Positions 8,695-17,752 are shown, numbered from the stretch's first letter. The stretch is DNA of 64,000 bases from Chryseobacterium aurantiacum (GCF_003020585.1 NZ_PXUE01000001.1:558001-622000), one strand, 5' to 3'. Translations and numbers: made by a program. Notes: generated from the letters alone by a model not told the origin.

Positions 8695-8927
8695 AAAAAA
8701 GCTTTATCGGAAATCTCAGCATAATATATGGTACCATCACTTTAAATAGATATAAATAGAGATGAGAAATTACGAACAACAAAATCTATAAAAATTTGGT
8801 ATGATCTTAGAAAAAAACTACAAAGAACGGGGCTGTCAGGAGGAAAACCCTTTTTAAATAAAATTAATATTGAGGCTTTCCATTCAAATGAGATGCCTTT
8901 TTTGTTATGTTAGTAATAAAAAAACAC
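8695..8927. other. Intergenic stretch, mostly featureless
   Basis: No open frame longer than a few codons and no RNA family is recognisable. A weak hairpin at about 8873-8905 (aggctttccatt / atgagatgcct, then TTTTTT) could be a second terminator. The GC-rich patch around 8829 (ggggctgtcaggagg) is unlike its surroundings but has no partner repeat here. Confidence 0.4.
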
Positions 8928-8935
8928 TATTTTTG
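8928..8935 (+). promoter_or_regulatory. Promoter -7 box for pdhB
   Basis: TATTTTTG fits TAnnTTTG and lies 24 bases upstream of the ATG. A TTG at 8902-8904 is the nearest -33 candidate. Confidence 0.5.
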
Positions 8936-8958
8936 TAGTCTAAATTTTTCAAATAAAT

Positions 8959-9939
8959 ATGGCAGAATATACTTTTCGTGAGGTAATTGCACAAGCAATG
9001 AGCGAGGAAATGCGTAAAGACGAATCCATCTTTTTAATGGGGGAGGAAGTTGCAGAATACAATGGTGCGTATAAAGCTTCAAAAGGAATGTTGGATGAAT
9101 TTGGTTCTAAAAGAGTAATCGATACACCCATTGCTGAACTTGGTTTTACAGGAATTGCTGTAGGAGCTGCGATGAATGGTAACAGACCAATTGTAGAGTA
9201 TATGACGTTCAATTTCTCATTGGTAGGTATTGATCAGATTATCAATAATGCAGCGAAAATTCGTCAAATGAGTGGAGGTCAGTGGAACTGTCCTATCGTT
9301 TTCAGAGGACCTACTGCTTCTGCAGGACAATTGGGAGCTACCCACTCTCAGGCTTTCGAAAACTGGTTTGCAAATGTTCCTGGTCTTAAAGTAATCGTTC
9401 CTTCGAACCCTTACGATGCAAAAGGATTGTTGAAAACAGCTATTCAGGATAATGACCCGGTTATTTTCATGGAATCTGAGCAGATGTATGGAGATAAAAT
9501 GGAAATTCCTGAGGAAGAATACTATTTACCAATAGGAAAAGCAGAAATTAAGAAAGAAGGTACAGATGTTACTTTGGTTTCTTTCGGTAAAATCATGAAG
9601 CTGGCTATTCAGGCTGCTGAAGATATGGCTAAAGAAGGGATTTCTGTAGAAGTTATCGATCTTAGAACAATTCGTCCACTAGATTTTGATACAATTTTAG
9701 AATCTGTGAAGAAAACAAATAGATTAGTTATCTTGGAAGAAGCTTGGCCATTTGGTTCAATATCTTCTGAAATTACATACATGGTACAGCAAAAAGCATT
9801 CGATTATTTAGATGCTCCAATCAAGAGAATTACTACTCCTGATGCACCTGCGCCTTATTCTTCTGCATTATTTGCAGAGTGGTTCCCTAAGCTTGAAAAA
9901 GTAAAAGAGGAAATTAAAAAAGCAATGTACGTTAAATAG
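8959..9939 (+). CDS. pdhB: Pyruvate dehydrogenase E1 component subunit beta
   Basis: The 326-residue protein matches the beta chain of heterotetrameric E1 2-oxo acid dehydrogenases. It has the ThDP-side motif FLMGEEVAEYNGAY with its glutamate, DTPIAELGFTGIAVGAA, RGPTASAGQLGATHSQ and a C-terminal transketolase-C domain (DLRTIRPLDFDTI, LEEAWPFGSI). With an alpha chain, ThDP and E2 it decarboxylates pyruvate to acetyl-dihydrolipoyl-E2. The alpha subunit is not adjacent, which is common in flavobacteria. A branched-chain E1 beta is a less likely alternative. The gene stands alone between a promoter and a terminator. Confidence 0.9.
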   Translation: MAEYTFREVIAQAMSEEMRKDESIFLMGEEVAEYNGAYKASKGMLDEFGSKRVIDTPIAELGFTGIAVGAAMNGNRPIVEYMTFNFSLVGIDQIINNAAKIRQMSGGQWNCPIVFRGPTASAGQLGATHSQAFENWFANVPGLKVIVPSNPYDAKGLLKTAIQDNDPVIFMESEQMYGDKMEIPEEEYYLPIGKAEIKKEGTDVTLVSFGKIMKLAIQAAEDMAKEGISVEVIDLRTIRPLDFDTILESVKKTNRLVILEEAWPFGSISSEITYMVQQKAFDYLDAPIKRITTPDAPAPYSSALFAEWFPKLEKVKEEIKKAMYVK

Positions 9940-9946
9940 TAATAGA

Positions 9947-9973
9947 GAAAAACTTCCGAAAGGAAGTTTTTTC
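9947..9973 (+). terminator. Intrinsic terminator after pdhB
   Basis: The stem aaaacttcc / ggaagtttt is closed by a GAAA tetraloop and followed by T residues. Confidence 0.85.
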
Positions 9974-10000
9974 ATTTATTATATTCATGAAGAAAAATTC

Positions 10001-10028
10001 TTGGGGTCATAAAATTGATATAAATTTG
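10001..10028 (+). promoter_or_regulatory. Promoter of kup (TTGG-N17-TAAATTTG)
   Basis: TTG at 10001-10003 and TAAATTTG at 10021-10028 are 17 bases apart, a good match to the Bacteroidota primary sigma consensus. The ATG follows 27 bases later. Confidence 0.65.
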
Positions 10029-10055
10029 CGCTTTTAAAAAAATAAATTGGCTGAT

Positions 10056-12047
10056 ATGGCAGAAGTTACAGAAGGCGGTCATCACTTTGACCTAAAGAAG
10101 CTTTCATTTGTAGGCGTTATAGTATCTCTAGGGATCGTTTTCGGAGATATAGGTACGTCACCGCTTTACGTAATGAAAGCGATTGTGAATGCAAGAAAAG
10201 ACGGCGCTACCATGCCATTTGATGAATACATTGAGGGAGCATTATCCTGTATCATCTGGACATTGACGCTTCAGACTACCCTGAAATATGTTATCATCGC
10301 TTTAAGGGCAGATAACAAGGGTGAAGGAGGAATTCTTGCCTTGTACTCACTGGTAAAGAAACTCAAGAAAAAATGGCTGTATATAGTCGCCATTATAGGA
10401 GCTTCCACGCTGGTGGCAGATAGTGTGATTACCCCTTCCTTAACGGTGATGTCAGCTATTGAAGGGCTTAAAATATACAATCCCGAAACTCCGGTGGTAC
10501 TTATCACATTAGTCATCCTGTTTATCGTTTTTGTAGTTCAGCAATTCGGAACAGCCTCTATTGGTAAGTTTTTTGGACCGGTAATGGTCACCTGGTTCCT
10601 TGTTTTAGGAATTTCCGGATCAATGCATATTTTTGATCATATTGAGATTATCAGAGCATTCAACCCAATGTATGCGTATAATCTGATTACCCATTCATCC
10701 AGTGCCATTGTGATCATGGGAGCTGTTTTCCTATGTACGACGGGGGCAGAGGCCCTTTATTCCGATCTGGGACACTGTGGAGCAAAGAATATCAGAATCA
10801 GCTGGATTTTTGTTAAGCTAATGCTTATCCTAAACTATCTGGGACAGGGATCTTGGTTGTTGGATAATTATCATCAGGTACATAACGGAGTAAACCCTTT
10901 CTTTGGAATTATGCCGGAATGGGCTGTTTTACCAAGTGTAATCCTGGCAACAGCAGCTGCAATTATTGCCAGCCAGGCTGTAATTACAGGTTCATTTACC
11001 ATGTTCTCAGAAGCAATGTCTATTTCTTTCTGGCCCAATCAACACATTGAATATCCATCCGGGATCAAAGGACAAATGTATATTCCTAGAATTAACTGGG
11101 GATTAATGGCTTTCTGTTTTGTAGTGGTTGTATTCTTCCAAAAATCAGAACATATGGAAGCCGCTTATGGACTTACCATCACCATCACCATGTTGATGAC
11201 TACCATTCTTCTTTTATACTGGCTAAGCCGTACAAGAGTGAATAAAATCTTTATTGCAGGTTTTGCAGTCGTTTACCTGTTCCTGGAATCAGGATTCTTC
11301 TATGCAAACGTAATTAAGTTTGTAGATGGAGGATGGCTTACAATGGTATTAGGTGGGTTTATTGCTGTATGTATGTACGCTTGGTATAACGGAAGACTTA
11401 TTAAAGCAAACTTTATTCAGTATGTGAAAATTGATAAGTATATTTCTATCCTAAAAGATATGAAACTGGACGAAACAATTCCAAAATATGCTACAAACCT
11501 TGCTTATCTGAGCAGAGCAAAAAGAAATGATGAGGTGGAATCTAAAATTATTTATTCCATTATCAAAAAACAACCGAAAAGAGCAGATCATTACTTTATA
11601 TTAAGTATTGTAAATCAGGAAGATCCATATACTTTCAAATATACTGTGGATGAGATTTTACCAGGAACAGTTTATAAAATTAACTTCCTTTTAGGATTTA
11701 AGGTAGATAGAAGGATCAATGACTATTTCAACATGGTATTGAGAGATCTTATGGCTGATGGAACCATTCCGTCAAGAAGCAGCCATCCATCCTTAAGAGC
11801 GCACAATATACCACCGGATCTGAAATATGTAATCATAGATAACACCTATATCAACGATATTCTTTTAACTGTTAAACAGAAGATTACGCTGAATATTTAT
11901 AACTTTGTGAAGTACATTGGAAGTGATGACTTTAAGGCTTGGGGAGTCTCTTCTCACAACGTAGAAGTAGAATCTGCACCTATTACAGAACTTACAGTAT
12001 ACGACAACAAGATTGAACAGTCCGGTTACTTCCGTCATAACTCTTAA
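10056..12047 (+). CDS. kup: Low-affinity potassium uptake protein, Kup/HAK/KUP family
   Basis: This K+/H+ symporter has the Kup landmarks GIVFGDIGTSPLYV near the N-terminus, DNKGEGGILALYSL, and about 12 membrane helices over the first 430 residues. A cytoplasmic C-terminal part includes EDPYTFKY. I chose the ATG at 10056 (MAEVTEGGHHFDLKK, 663 residues) over an in-frame TTG nine bases upstream, because TTG starts are rarer; the difference is three residues. It transports K+ across the inner membrane. No partner gene is needed. Confidence 0.92.
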   Translation: MAEVTEGGHHFDLKKLSFVGVIVSLGIVFGDIGTSPLYVMKAIVNARKDGATMPFDEYIEGALSCIIWTLTLQTTLKYVIIALRADNKGEGGILALYSLVKKLKKKWLYIVAIIGASTLVADSVITPSLTVMSAIEGLKIYNPETPVVLITLVILFIVFVVQQFGTASIGKFFGPVMVTWFLVLGISGSMHIFDHIEIIRAFNPMYAYNLITHSSSAIVIMGAVFLCTTGAEALYSDLGHCGAKNIRISWIFVKLMLILNYLGQGSWLLDNYHQVHNGVNPFFGIMPEWAVLPSVILATAAAIIASQAVITGSFTMFSEAMSISFWPNQHIEYPSGIKGQMYIPRINWGLMAFCFVVVVFFQKSEHMEAAYGLTITITMLMTTILLLYWLSRTRVNKIFIAGFAVVYLFLESGFFYANVIKFVDGGWLTMVLGGFIAVCMYAWYNGRLIKANFIQYVKIDKYISILKDMKLDETIPKYATNLAYLSRAKRNDEVESKIIYSIIKKQPKRADHYFILSIVNQEDPYTFKYTVDEILPGTVYKINFLLGFKVDRRINDYFNMVLRDLMADGTIPSRSSHPSLRAHNIPPDLKYVIIDNTYINDILLTVKQKITLNIYNFVKYIGSDDFKAWGVSSHNVEVESAPITELTVYDNKIEQSGYFRHNS

Positions 12048-12091
12048 GCTCAGGAACATGTAACCATACTATCTATTTAAATAAAAATCGA

Positions 12092-12099
12092 TAAATTTG
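12092..12099 (+). promoter_or_regulatory. Promoter -7 box for the Fur-family gene
   Basis: TAAATTTG matches the -7 consensus and is 15 bases before the ATG at 12115. It probably drives the Fur-family gene and the OstA-like gene together. Confidence 0.5.
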
Positions 12100-12114
12100 T
12101 AGATAATTTTTTTA

Positions 12115-12588
12115 ATGGATACAATACAAAAAGAAAAAAATATAGCTTTAATCAAGGATGTTCTAAGAAACTACTTATTAGAAAAAGGGTTTAGAAACAC
12201 TCCTGAAAGATATACGATATTAGAAGAGATTTATAATATGGATCATCACTTTAATGTAGATGATCTATATCTTCTGATGATGCAGAAAAAATATCATGTT
12301 TCTAAGGCTACCATTTACAATACTATTGAAATTTTCCTTGATGCAGGCCTTATTCGTAAGCATCAGTTTGGAGAAAAAACCCTGACTTCTTCTTCCTATG
12401 AAAAGTCTTATTTTGATAAGCAGCACGACCACTTAGTGATCTACAAAAAAGACTCTGATAAAGAAATTGAAGAAATTATTGAATTCTGTGACCCAAGAAT
12501 CCAAGGAATCAAAGAAGCCATTGAAGAAGCATTTGGCGTAAAAATTGATTCTCATTCGCTGTATTTTTATGGCACTAAGAATGACTAA
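12115..12588 (+). CDS. Fur family transcriptional regulator without the CxxC structural zinc motifs
   Basis: The 157-residue protein has the Fur winged helix (RNTPERYTILEEIY, VSKATIYNTIEIFLDAGLIRKH). The regulatory metal-site residues H44/H45, H104-D105-H106 and H147 (KQHDHL, DSHSLYFYG) are kept. The paired CxxC motifs that hold structural zinc in classic Fur are absent: the expected position reads VIYKKDSD, and C125 is the only cysteine. It could be the iron regulator, PerR-like or Zur-like; the specificity cannot be read from sequence. It begins the transcription unit with the OstA-like gene 3 bases downstream. Confidence 0.85.
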   Translation: MDTIQKEKNIALIKDVLRNYLLEKGFRNTPERYTILEEIYNMDHHFNVDDLYLLMMQKKYHVSKATIYNTIEIFLDAGLIRKHQFGEKTLTSSSYEKSYFDKQHDHLVIYKKDSDKEIEEIIEFCDPRIQGIKEAIEEAFGVKIDSHSLYFYGTKND

Positions 12589-12591
12589 TTA

Positions 12592-14334
12592 ATGAGAAAA
12601 ATCCTTTTTCTGTTACTCTTTATTTCTACGCTCGGCTTTGCGCAGGAGAAAACTCCGGTGAAGAGGGATCCTTATTTGCAGACTCCGTCACCGGCTCAAC
12701 CCAAGCAGCTGAAACCTGAAAATAAAGTAAAAATCATCCATTCAGATGAGATGAGCAAAAACCCTGAAAAATATGAAGGGAATCAATATCTTACAGGGAA
12801 TGTTCAGATTGAACATCAAGGCTCCATCCTTACAGCAGATGAAGTTATCATATACAATGAAGAAAATTTTGTAAAAGCCATAGGCAATACAAGACTTCAG
12901 AATGCTGATGGCTCTGTAATCACTGCCGGCGAGATGGAATATGACGGTAATATCCAAAAAGGTGTTGCCCGAAAAAATGTTGTTCTTACCGATCCTAAAC
13001 AAACCATTAAAACAGATATTCTGTATTATGATAAGCTTAATAATCAAGCCTATTTTAATACAGGAGGTACCATTTCTGATACGCAGGGAAATGTAATGTA
13101 TACAAAATCTGCTACTTACTTCCTGACGACCAAAATGATTGATTTTGTAGGTAATGTGAAAATTGATAACGCTCAATACATCATTGAGGGGGCCAATATC
13201 AAGCAGAATCAAAATACCAAGGTGGCCGAGTTTTTTGGGCCTACAACCATTACCAATCGTGCCAATCCAAAAAACAGAGTATACACCGAAAGAGGGACTT
13301 ATAGAATGGAAACCAAGGAAGCTTTCCTTAATAAAAATTCCAAGATCTTCTATAATGATAAAATCCTTACCGGTGATGATATGTACTACAACCAGCTTTC
13401 TGGTTTTGGAAAAGCGACGGGAAATGTAACATTGGATGATCCTAAAGAAAGAAGATACATCAAAGGAGGCTATGGGGAAATTTTCGAAAAGAAAGACTCT
13501 TCAATGATGACGAAGAACCCGTATGCGGTGAAGATCATGGAAAAAGATTCCATTTACTTTGCATCAGAAAAAATCATCTCCTATCAAAAACCGGATTCAT
13601 CAGATATTAAAATAAAGAAAAGCTATTTAAGAGCCTATAAAAAAGCAAGAATCTTCAAGTCCAATGCACAGGGAAGAGCGGACTCTATCGCTTTCAATGA
13701 GACAGATGGTATCATGCATATGTACACCAATCCAATTTTGTGGAGTGGTGAAAAGCAGGTAACCGGAAATAAAGTAGAAGCTTACTTTAATACCAAAACC
13801 GAAAATATAGACTCTTTAAAAGTCATTGGAAATGCCTTTGCTATCAGTAAAGTAGACTCCTTAACCCTGAAAGACGAATTTAATCAGGTGAAAGGAAAGT
13901 TTATGACGGTCTACTATGAGAATAATGATATTAAAGAAGCAAGAGTAGTAGGAAACGCACAGGCAATTGCCTATGTAGATGATGTAGATAAAGAAACCAA
14001 AAAGCCGGAAAGAATAGGAATAACGCTTTCTGCCTGTGGAATAATTGGTGCCTTATTTGAAGAAAGAGGTTTACAGATCATCTCTTGTAGCATCGGAGCC
14101 ACTTCAGATACCTACCCAATGAGTAAAATAGAGCCTGCAAGAAGAAAATTTCCGGACTTTAACTGGAATACAAAAGACAGGATCAGGAAATGGCAGGATA
14201 TTTTGGTAGATAGTCCCAACTATGAAGAAATCAAGTATTCCTCAGACAATGAACTCTATGATCAGGCACAGGATGTCATAGAAAAAGAAAGAGCCAAGGA
14301 AGAAGCTAAGAAACCGAAAAGAGTAAGAAAATAA
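12592..14334 (+). CDS. OstA-like protein (LptA/LptD N-terminal-type beta-jellyroll)
   Basis: The 580-residue protein has a signal peptide (residues 1-18, LLLFISTLGFAQ) and two or more OstA/LptA beta-jellyroll segments. These have repeated turns such as YLTGNVQIEHQGSILTADEV and GFGKATGNVTL. The C-terminus is charged (KERAKEEAKKPKRVRK). OstA-type folds form the periplasmic bridge for lipopolysaccharide transport; in Bacteroidota this long form is found beside the regulator seen here. A role in LPS export is an inference from the fold. A terminator follows. Confidence 0.85.
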   Translation: MRKILFLLLFISTLGFAQEKTPVKRDPYLQTPSPAQPKQLKPENKVKIIHSDEMSKNPEKYEGNQYLTGNVQIEHQGSILTADEVIIYNEENFVKAIGNTRLQNADGSVITAGEMEYDGNIQKGVARKNVVLTDPKQTIKTDILYYDKLNNQAYFNTGGTISDTQGNVMYTKSATYFLTTKMIDFVGNVKIDNAQYIIEGANIKQNQNTKVAEFFGPTTITNRANPKNRVYTERGTYRMETKEAFLNKNSKIFYNDKILTGDDMYYNQLSGFGKATGNVTLDDPKERRYIKGGYGEIFEKKDSSMMTKNPYAVKIMEKDSIYFASEKIISYQKPDSSDIKIKKSYLRAYKKARIFKSNAQGRADSIAFNETDGIMHMYTNPILWSGEKQVTGNKVEAYFNTKTENIDSLKVIGNAFAISKVDSLTLKDEFNQVKGKFMTVYYENNDIKEARVVGNAQAIAYVDDVDKETKKPERIGITLSACGIIGALFEERGLQIISCSIGATSDTYPMSKIEPARRKFPDFNWNTKDRIRKWQDILVDSPNYEEIKYSSDNELYDQAQDVIEKERAKEEAKKPKRVRK

Positions 14335-14339
14335 TATAG

Positions 14340-14371
14340 AACCGCTTTATTTAGTAAAGCGGTTTTTTTAT
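14340..14371 (+). terminator. Intrinsic terminator after the OstA-like gene
   Basis: A 10-bp stem (aaccgcttta / taaagcggtt) is followed by seven T residues. Confidence 0.9.
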
Positions 14372-14434
14372 TCCCTGTCAATAATTTCGGCATTTGCTGA
14401 ATCTTTTATAGCTTTGCTGAAATTTTTTGAGACG

Positions 14435-15616
14435 ATGGAAATGCATAAAGATTTTTTTACATATCAGGCACAAACCACCCAGTTTGCGGCAGGTTTTGAA
14501 GTCGAAAAAGCCGAGGGAAGTTATATTTATGGTACAGACGGCAAGAAGTATCTTGACTTTGTAGCAGGAGTTTCTGCCAATACTCTGGGCCATTCACATC
14601 CTAAAATTGTTAATGCCATTAAAGAACAGGCAGACAAGTATCTTCACGTAATGGTATATGGAGAATATGCACAGGATAAGCCTATAGCACTATGTAAATT
14701 GCTTGCAGAAGCCACACCGGAACCTTTGGAAGTAACCTATCTTGTGAACAGTGGGGCAGAAGCAATTGATGGAAGTTTAAAACTCGCAAAACGATACACC
14801 GGAAGAGAGGAAATAGTTTCCTTTAAAAACTCTTACCACGGTAATACACACGGAGCTTTGAGCGTTTCTGGAAATGAAACTCATAAAAGAGAATTCCGTC
14901 CGCTATTACCAATGATTTCTTTTATTGAATTTAATAACGAAGAAGATTTTGATAAGATCACAGAGAAAACAGCCTGTGTTATCCTTGAAACCATTCAGGG
15001 GGCGGCAGGATTTCTCGTTCCTAATCATGATTACCTGATCAAACTAAAAAGAAGATGTGAAGAAGTAGGAGCCCTTCTGATTCTGGATGAAATTCAGCCA
15101 GGGTTCGGAAGAACAGGAAAACTGTTCTCATTTGAACATTTTGGGATAGTTCCTGATATTCTGGTGATGGGAAAAGGAATGGGCGGCGGAGTTCCTGTAG
15201 GAGCTTTCATGAGTTCCCGAAAAATTATGGAAACTCTATCTCATTCTCCTAAACTAGGTCATATTACTACCTTTGGAGGAAATCCGCTCATTGCAGCAGC
15301 CAGTTATGCTACATTAAAAGAAGTATTGGATAGTGGCTTAATGAATGAAGTGGATGAAAAAGAAAAGTTGTTTAGAGAACTTTTGGTTCATCCAAAGATT
15401 AAAAATATCAATGGTAAAGGGTTAATGCTTGCCGTTAATCTTGGATCTCCGGAATATACCCTAAACGTAGCCAAAAAATGTATGGAAAAAGGGTTAATTG
15501 TTTTCTGGCAATTATACAGAAATGAATACCTCAGAATTTCCCCACCTCTTACATTATCTATGGAAGAAATCAAAGAAGGATGTCAGATTATTCTTGATAT
15601 ACTGAATGAAAACTAA
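14435..15616 (+). CDS. Class III aminotransferase, aspartate aminotransferase superfamily
   Basis: From the ATG at 14435 the protein has 393 residues; an upstream in-frame TTG would add seven. It has the class III pattern: VNSGAEAIDGSLKLAKRYTGR for phosphate binding, YHGNTHGAL, the PLP-ring aspartate in ILDEIQPGFGRTGK, and the Schiff-base lysine K247 (LVMGKGMGGG). Relatives are acetylornithine, 4-aminobutyrate or ornithine aminotransferases. No biosynthetic neighbour fixes the substrate, so it stays a generic omega-aminotransferase. It follows a terminator, so it is probably transcribed on its own. Confidence 0.85.
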   Translation: MEMHKDFFTYQAQTTQFAAGFEVEKAEGSYIYGTDGKKYLDFVAGVSANTLGHSHPKIVNAIKEQADKYLHVMVYGEYAQDKPIALCKLLAEATPEPLEVTYLVNSGAEAIDGSLKLAKRYTGREEIVSFKNSYHGNTHGALSVSGNETHKREFRPLLPMISFIEFNNEEDFDKITEKTACVILETIQGAAGFLVPNHDYLIKLKRRCEEVGALLILDEIQPGFGRTGKLFSFEHFGIVPDILVMGKGMGGGVPVGAFMSSRKIMETLSHSPKLGHITTFGGNPLIAAASYATLKEVLDSGLMNEVDEKEKLFRELLVHPKIKNINGKGLMLAVNLGSPEYTLNVAKKCMEKGLIVFWQLYRNEYLRISPPLTLSMEEIKEGCQIILDILNEN

Positions 15617-15620
15617 ACAT

Positions 15621-15651
15621 AAAATCTCTCTGCTTCAGAGAGATTTTTTTT
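15621..15651 (+). terminator. Intrinsic terminator after the class III aminotransferase
   Basis: The stem aaatctctctg / cagagagattt with a 3-base loop precedes a run of T. Confidence 0.9.
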
Positions 15652-15806
15652 ATGCTTTACATTATACCATTATCTATTAAAACTTAACATAATACAGATT
15701 TTATTCCGGTGATAAATATCATACAGATTCTATAAAAAAGTAATTGTTTTTTTGCGTAATAAAAAAATTAATTTATATATTGCGGGACGATAAAAACAAA
15801 GATTAT

Positions 15807-16193
15807 ATGGCGAAACATAAAGTCCATTACGAATTCCCAATGCACTGTTTATCAGAGATTTTATATGAATATCTGGCAACCGGAGAGGGGTTATCTGAAT
15901 GGTTTGCGGATGAGGTAATAGAAAAAGGCGATGACTTCTTTTTTAGCTGGGGTGGAGGACCTGCAGAAAAGGCCACTTTAATCAGATATAAGCCTGAAGG
16001 TTTCGTGCGTTACAGATGGGAAGAAGATGAGGGAACTAAGAACTTCTTTGAAATGACAATCACAATAGATGATATTACAGAAGATTTAGCATTAAATATT
16101 ACTGACTTCTGTGAGGAAGGCGATGAAGAAGAAAACGCAATGTATTGGGAAAATCTTATTGAGAACCTTAGAATAAAATTAGGTGCTGCATAA
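15807..16193 (+). CDS. START-like domain protein
   Basis: The start at 15807 (MAKHKVHYEFPMHC) gives a 128-residue protein. A longer frame begins upstream but its first 21 residues look unlike coding sequence. The sequence has the helix-grip START/AHSA1-like pattern: YEYLATGEGLSEWFADEV, FFFSWGGGPAEKATLIRY, VRYRWEEDEGTKNFFEMTI and a C-terminal helix (MYWENLIENLRIKLG). The fold binds hydrophobic ligands; no function is known for this flavobacterial member. It lies upstream of the class IV aminotransferase-fold gene, with a hairpin between them. Confidence 0.8.
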   Translation: MAKHKVHYEFPMHCLSEILYEYLATGEGLSEWFADEVIEKGDDFFFSWGGGPAEKATLIRYKPEGFVRYRWEEDEGTKNFFEMTITIDDITEDLALNITDFCEEGDEEENAMYWENLIENLRIKLGAA

Positions 16194-16219
16194 GGCGGGA
16201 TCGTATTAAATGATAAAAC

Positions 16220-16250
16220 TGATGAACGATTTATCGTTCATTATTTTTTT
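16220..16250 (+). terminator. Intrinsic terminator between START-like gene and class IV gene
   Basis: The near-perfect inverted repeat atgaacgat-tt-atcgttcat is followed by a T-rich tract. It ends 22 bases before the next start codon, so it may also act on the leader of that gene. Confidence 0.75.
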
Positions 16251-16271
16251 GTAAATAAATCACATCAAAAA

Positions 16272-17087
16272 TTGGAAAATCAATATTTTACATCAGACGC
16301 ATTAAATGTAAAGAATAGAGCCTTTCTTTGGGGCGATGCGGTAAAGGTTTCTTTCTTTATAAAAAACGGAGCATTAATCATGGATGAAGAATGTTATTTC
16401 TTCCTGATGGCTTCCATGAGAAAGATGAGAATGAACATTCCTCTCACCTATACACTGGAGTATTTTCAGTCCCTTTTTCAAAAGGAAATTATCGATGGTA
16501 AGGGTATAAAGGATGGAATCATCAATTTCCAGGTCTTTAGAAATAATGATGAAGTAACCCTGGCGAAATCTTCAGTTTCCTATTTTTATGAAATCGTGGA
16601 AATGGAAGATGTATTGGCTGTTCATCCAAGAGCATTGGAATTAGACCTTATTAAGGAAATCAATGTGAATAACAACCTTTTGAGCAATATCAGAGTACAT
16701 TGCCCTGAAAACATATATGGTGGCATTTACGCGCAGGAAAACGATCTTGATGATGTAATCCTTTTGAATCCCAATAAAAGAATTGCACGTACTACCTCCG
16801 GAAATCTTCTTTTTCTGGACGGGAATATTATTAAAGTTCCAAAGCAGACAGAAGGAGCCTACATTTCTCCATTAATGGAGAATTTTGTTACTTTTTTACA
16901 TAAAAATAACCTTGCAGATATCCAGGAACACGAGATTATTGCATTTGAATCTCAGAAAGCCGAAGAAATTTTGATGATTTCTGATGAGAAAGGCATATTT
17001 TCTGTAGGTAAAATAAGAAATAAAACCTTTGAAACTTCCCGATTCTCAGAATTGGTAGAAAGTTGGAAAAAAAGTTTTAATCATTAA
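16272..17087 (+). CDS. Class IV aminotransferase-fold protein, apparently lacking the PLP lysine
   Basis: The 271-residue protein follows the D-amino acid/branched-chain aminotransferase fold (AFLWGDAVKVSFFIKNG near the start, GIYAQENDLDDVILLNPNKR, ARTTSGNLLFLDGN). The stretch that normally holds the Schiff-base lysine reads NVNNNLLSNIRVHCPEN, with no lysine. The GDGVFET-type motif is also altered to GDAVKVSF. It may therefore have lost transaminase activity or use another chemistry. The start codon is TTG at 16272; the first in-frame ATG is 36 codons later, inside the fold. A terminator follows. Confidence 0.75.
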   Translation: MENQYFTSDALNVKNRAFLWGDAVKVSFFIKNGALIMDEECYFFLMASMRKMRMNIPLTYTLEYFQSLFQKEIIDGKGIKDGIINFQVFRNNDEVTLAKSSVSYFYEIVEMEDVLAVHPRALELDLIKEINVNNNLLSNIRVHCPENIYGGIYAQENDLDDVILLNPNKRIARTTSGNLLFLDGNIIKVPKQTEGAYISPLMENFVTFLHKNNLADIQEHEIIAFESQKAEEILMISDEKGIFSVGKIRNKTFETSRFSELVESWKKSFNH

Positions 17088-17094
17088 AATTGAC

Positions 17095-17140
17095 AAACCC
17101 GGTAAACAACGAAGTTCTTAAAGTCCTTTACCGGGTTTTA
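17095..17140. terminator. Terminator between convergent genes
   Basis: Arms aaacccggtaaa and tttaccgggttt form a 12-bp stem with a loop of about 21 bases. It lies between genes ending at 17087 and 17171. Confidence 0.8.
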
Positions 17141-17170
17141 TTCTGATTAAATCAGAAATTGTTATGTATT

Positions 17171-17752
17171 TTAGTATTCGTTGAAAACTTCAATGAATTT
17201 CTGTGCGATTTCCTTTTGCCCCGCTTCACTGGTTATATAATTTCTGTCAGCAGAATTATTAATAAATCCAAGCTCAACCAATACAGCCGGAGCCTTGGTC
17301 TCTCTTAAAATGTGAAGATTGCGTTCCTCAATTTTACGGGCATTAAATTTTTGAGATATTTTTTCACCCAACATCTTTGAAGCTTCAGCGTTTTGAATGA
17401 AAACTTCAGTTCCCTGATGAGAGGTTTCCTCTTGAGGAGACCTGTTGACGTGAAGAGAAATGACCATTTCAGGATTAAGCTTATTGATTTGAACCGTTCT
17501 TTCAGAGAGACTAGGATAGGTGTCTGAACTTCTTGTTAAAATCACCTCATACCTCTCCTGATTCTTATTCAGCTTTTGAATTTCCTTGGCAATACTTAAT
17601 GAAATATCTTTTTCGGAAAAATTACCATGCACTGCTCCCAGGTCATTTCCTCCGTGGCCGGCATCAACGACAATGTATTTCTTGTTAAGAGGTGCAAATG
17701 ATAAAAATGTAGTCGAAAAGATTGATAAAGCAAGTAATGTACTACCTTTCAT
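17171..17752 (-). CDS. N-acetylmuramoyl-L-alanine amidase, Amidase_3 family
   Basis: The 193-residue exported enzyme has a hydrophobic signal segment (residues 5-20) and the complete zinc amidase active site: H33 (DAGHGG), E47 (FSEKD), H101 (SLHVNRS) and catalytic E160 (VLVELGFI). It cleaves the bond between N-acetylmuramic acid and L-alanine in peptidoglycan, in the periplasm, for example during daughter-cell separation. There is no extra targeting (AMIN) or SPOR domain. It is shorter than E. coli AmiA-C, as is common for stand-alone flavobacterial amidases. Confidence 0.9.
   Translation of the reverse strand: MKGSTLLALSIFSTTFLSFAPLNKKYIVVDAGHGGNDLGAVHGNFSEKDISLSIAKEIQKLNKNQERYEVILTRSSDTYPSLSERTVQINKLNPEMVISLHVNRSPQEETSHQGTEVFIQNAEASKMLGEKISQKFNARKIEERNLHILRETKAPAVLVELGFINNSADRNYITSEAGQKEIAQKFIEVFNEY

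Noticed and set aside
8873..8905. Weak hairpin followed by T before pdhB
   Set aside because: The stem has several mismatches. It could be a weak terminator, so it is only mentioned in the intergenic note.
12742..13212. Minus-strand 156-codon frame
   Set aside because: It is antisense to the OstA-like gene, and the amino acid make-up is that of a reversed coding strand.
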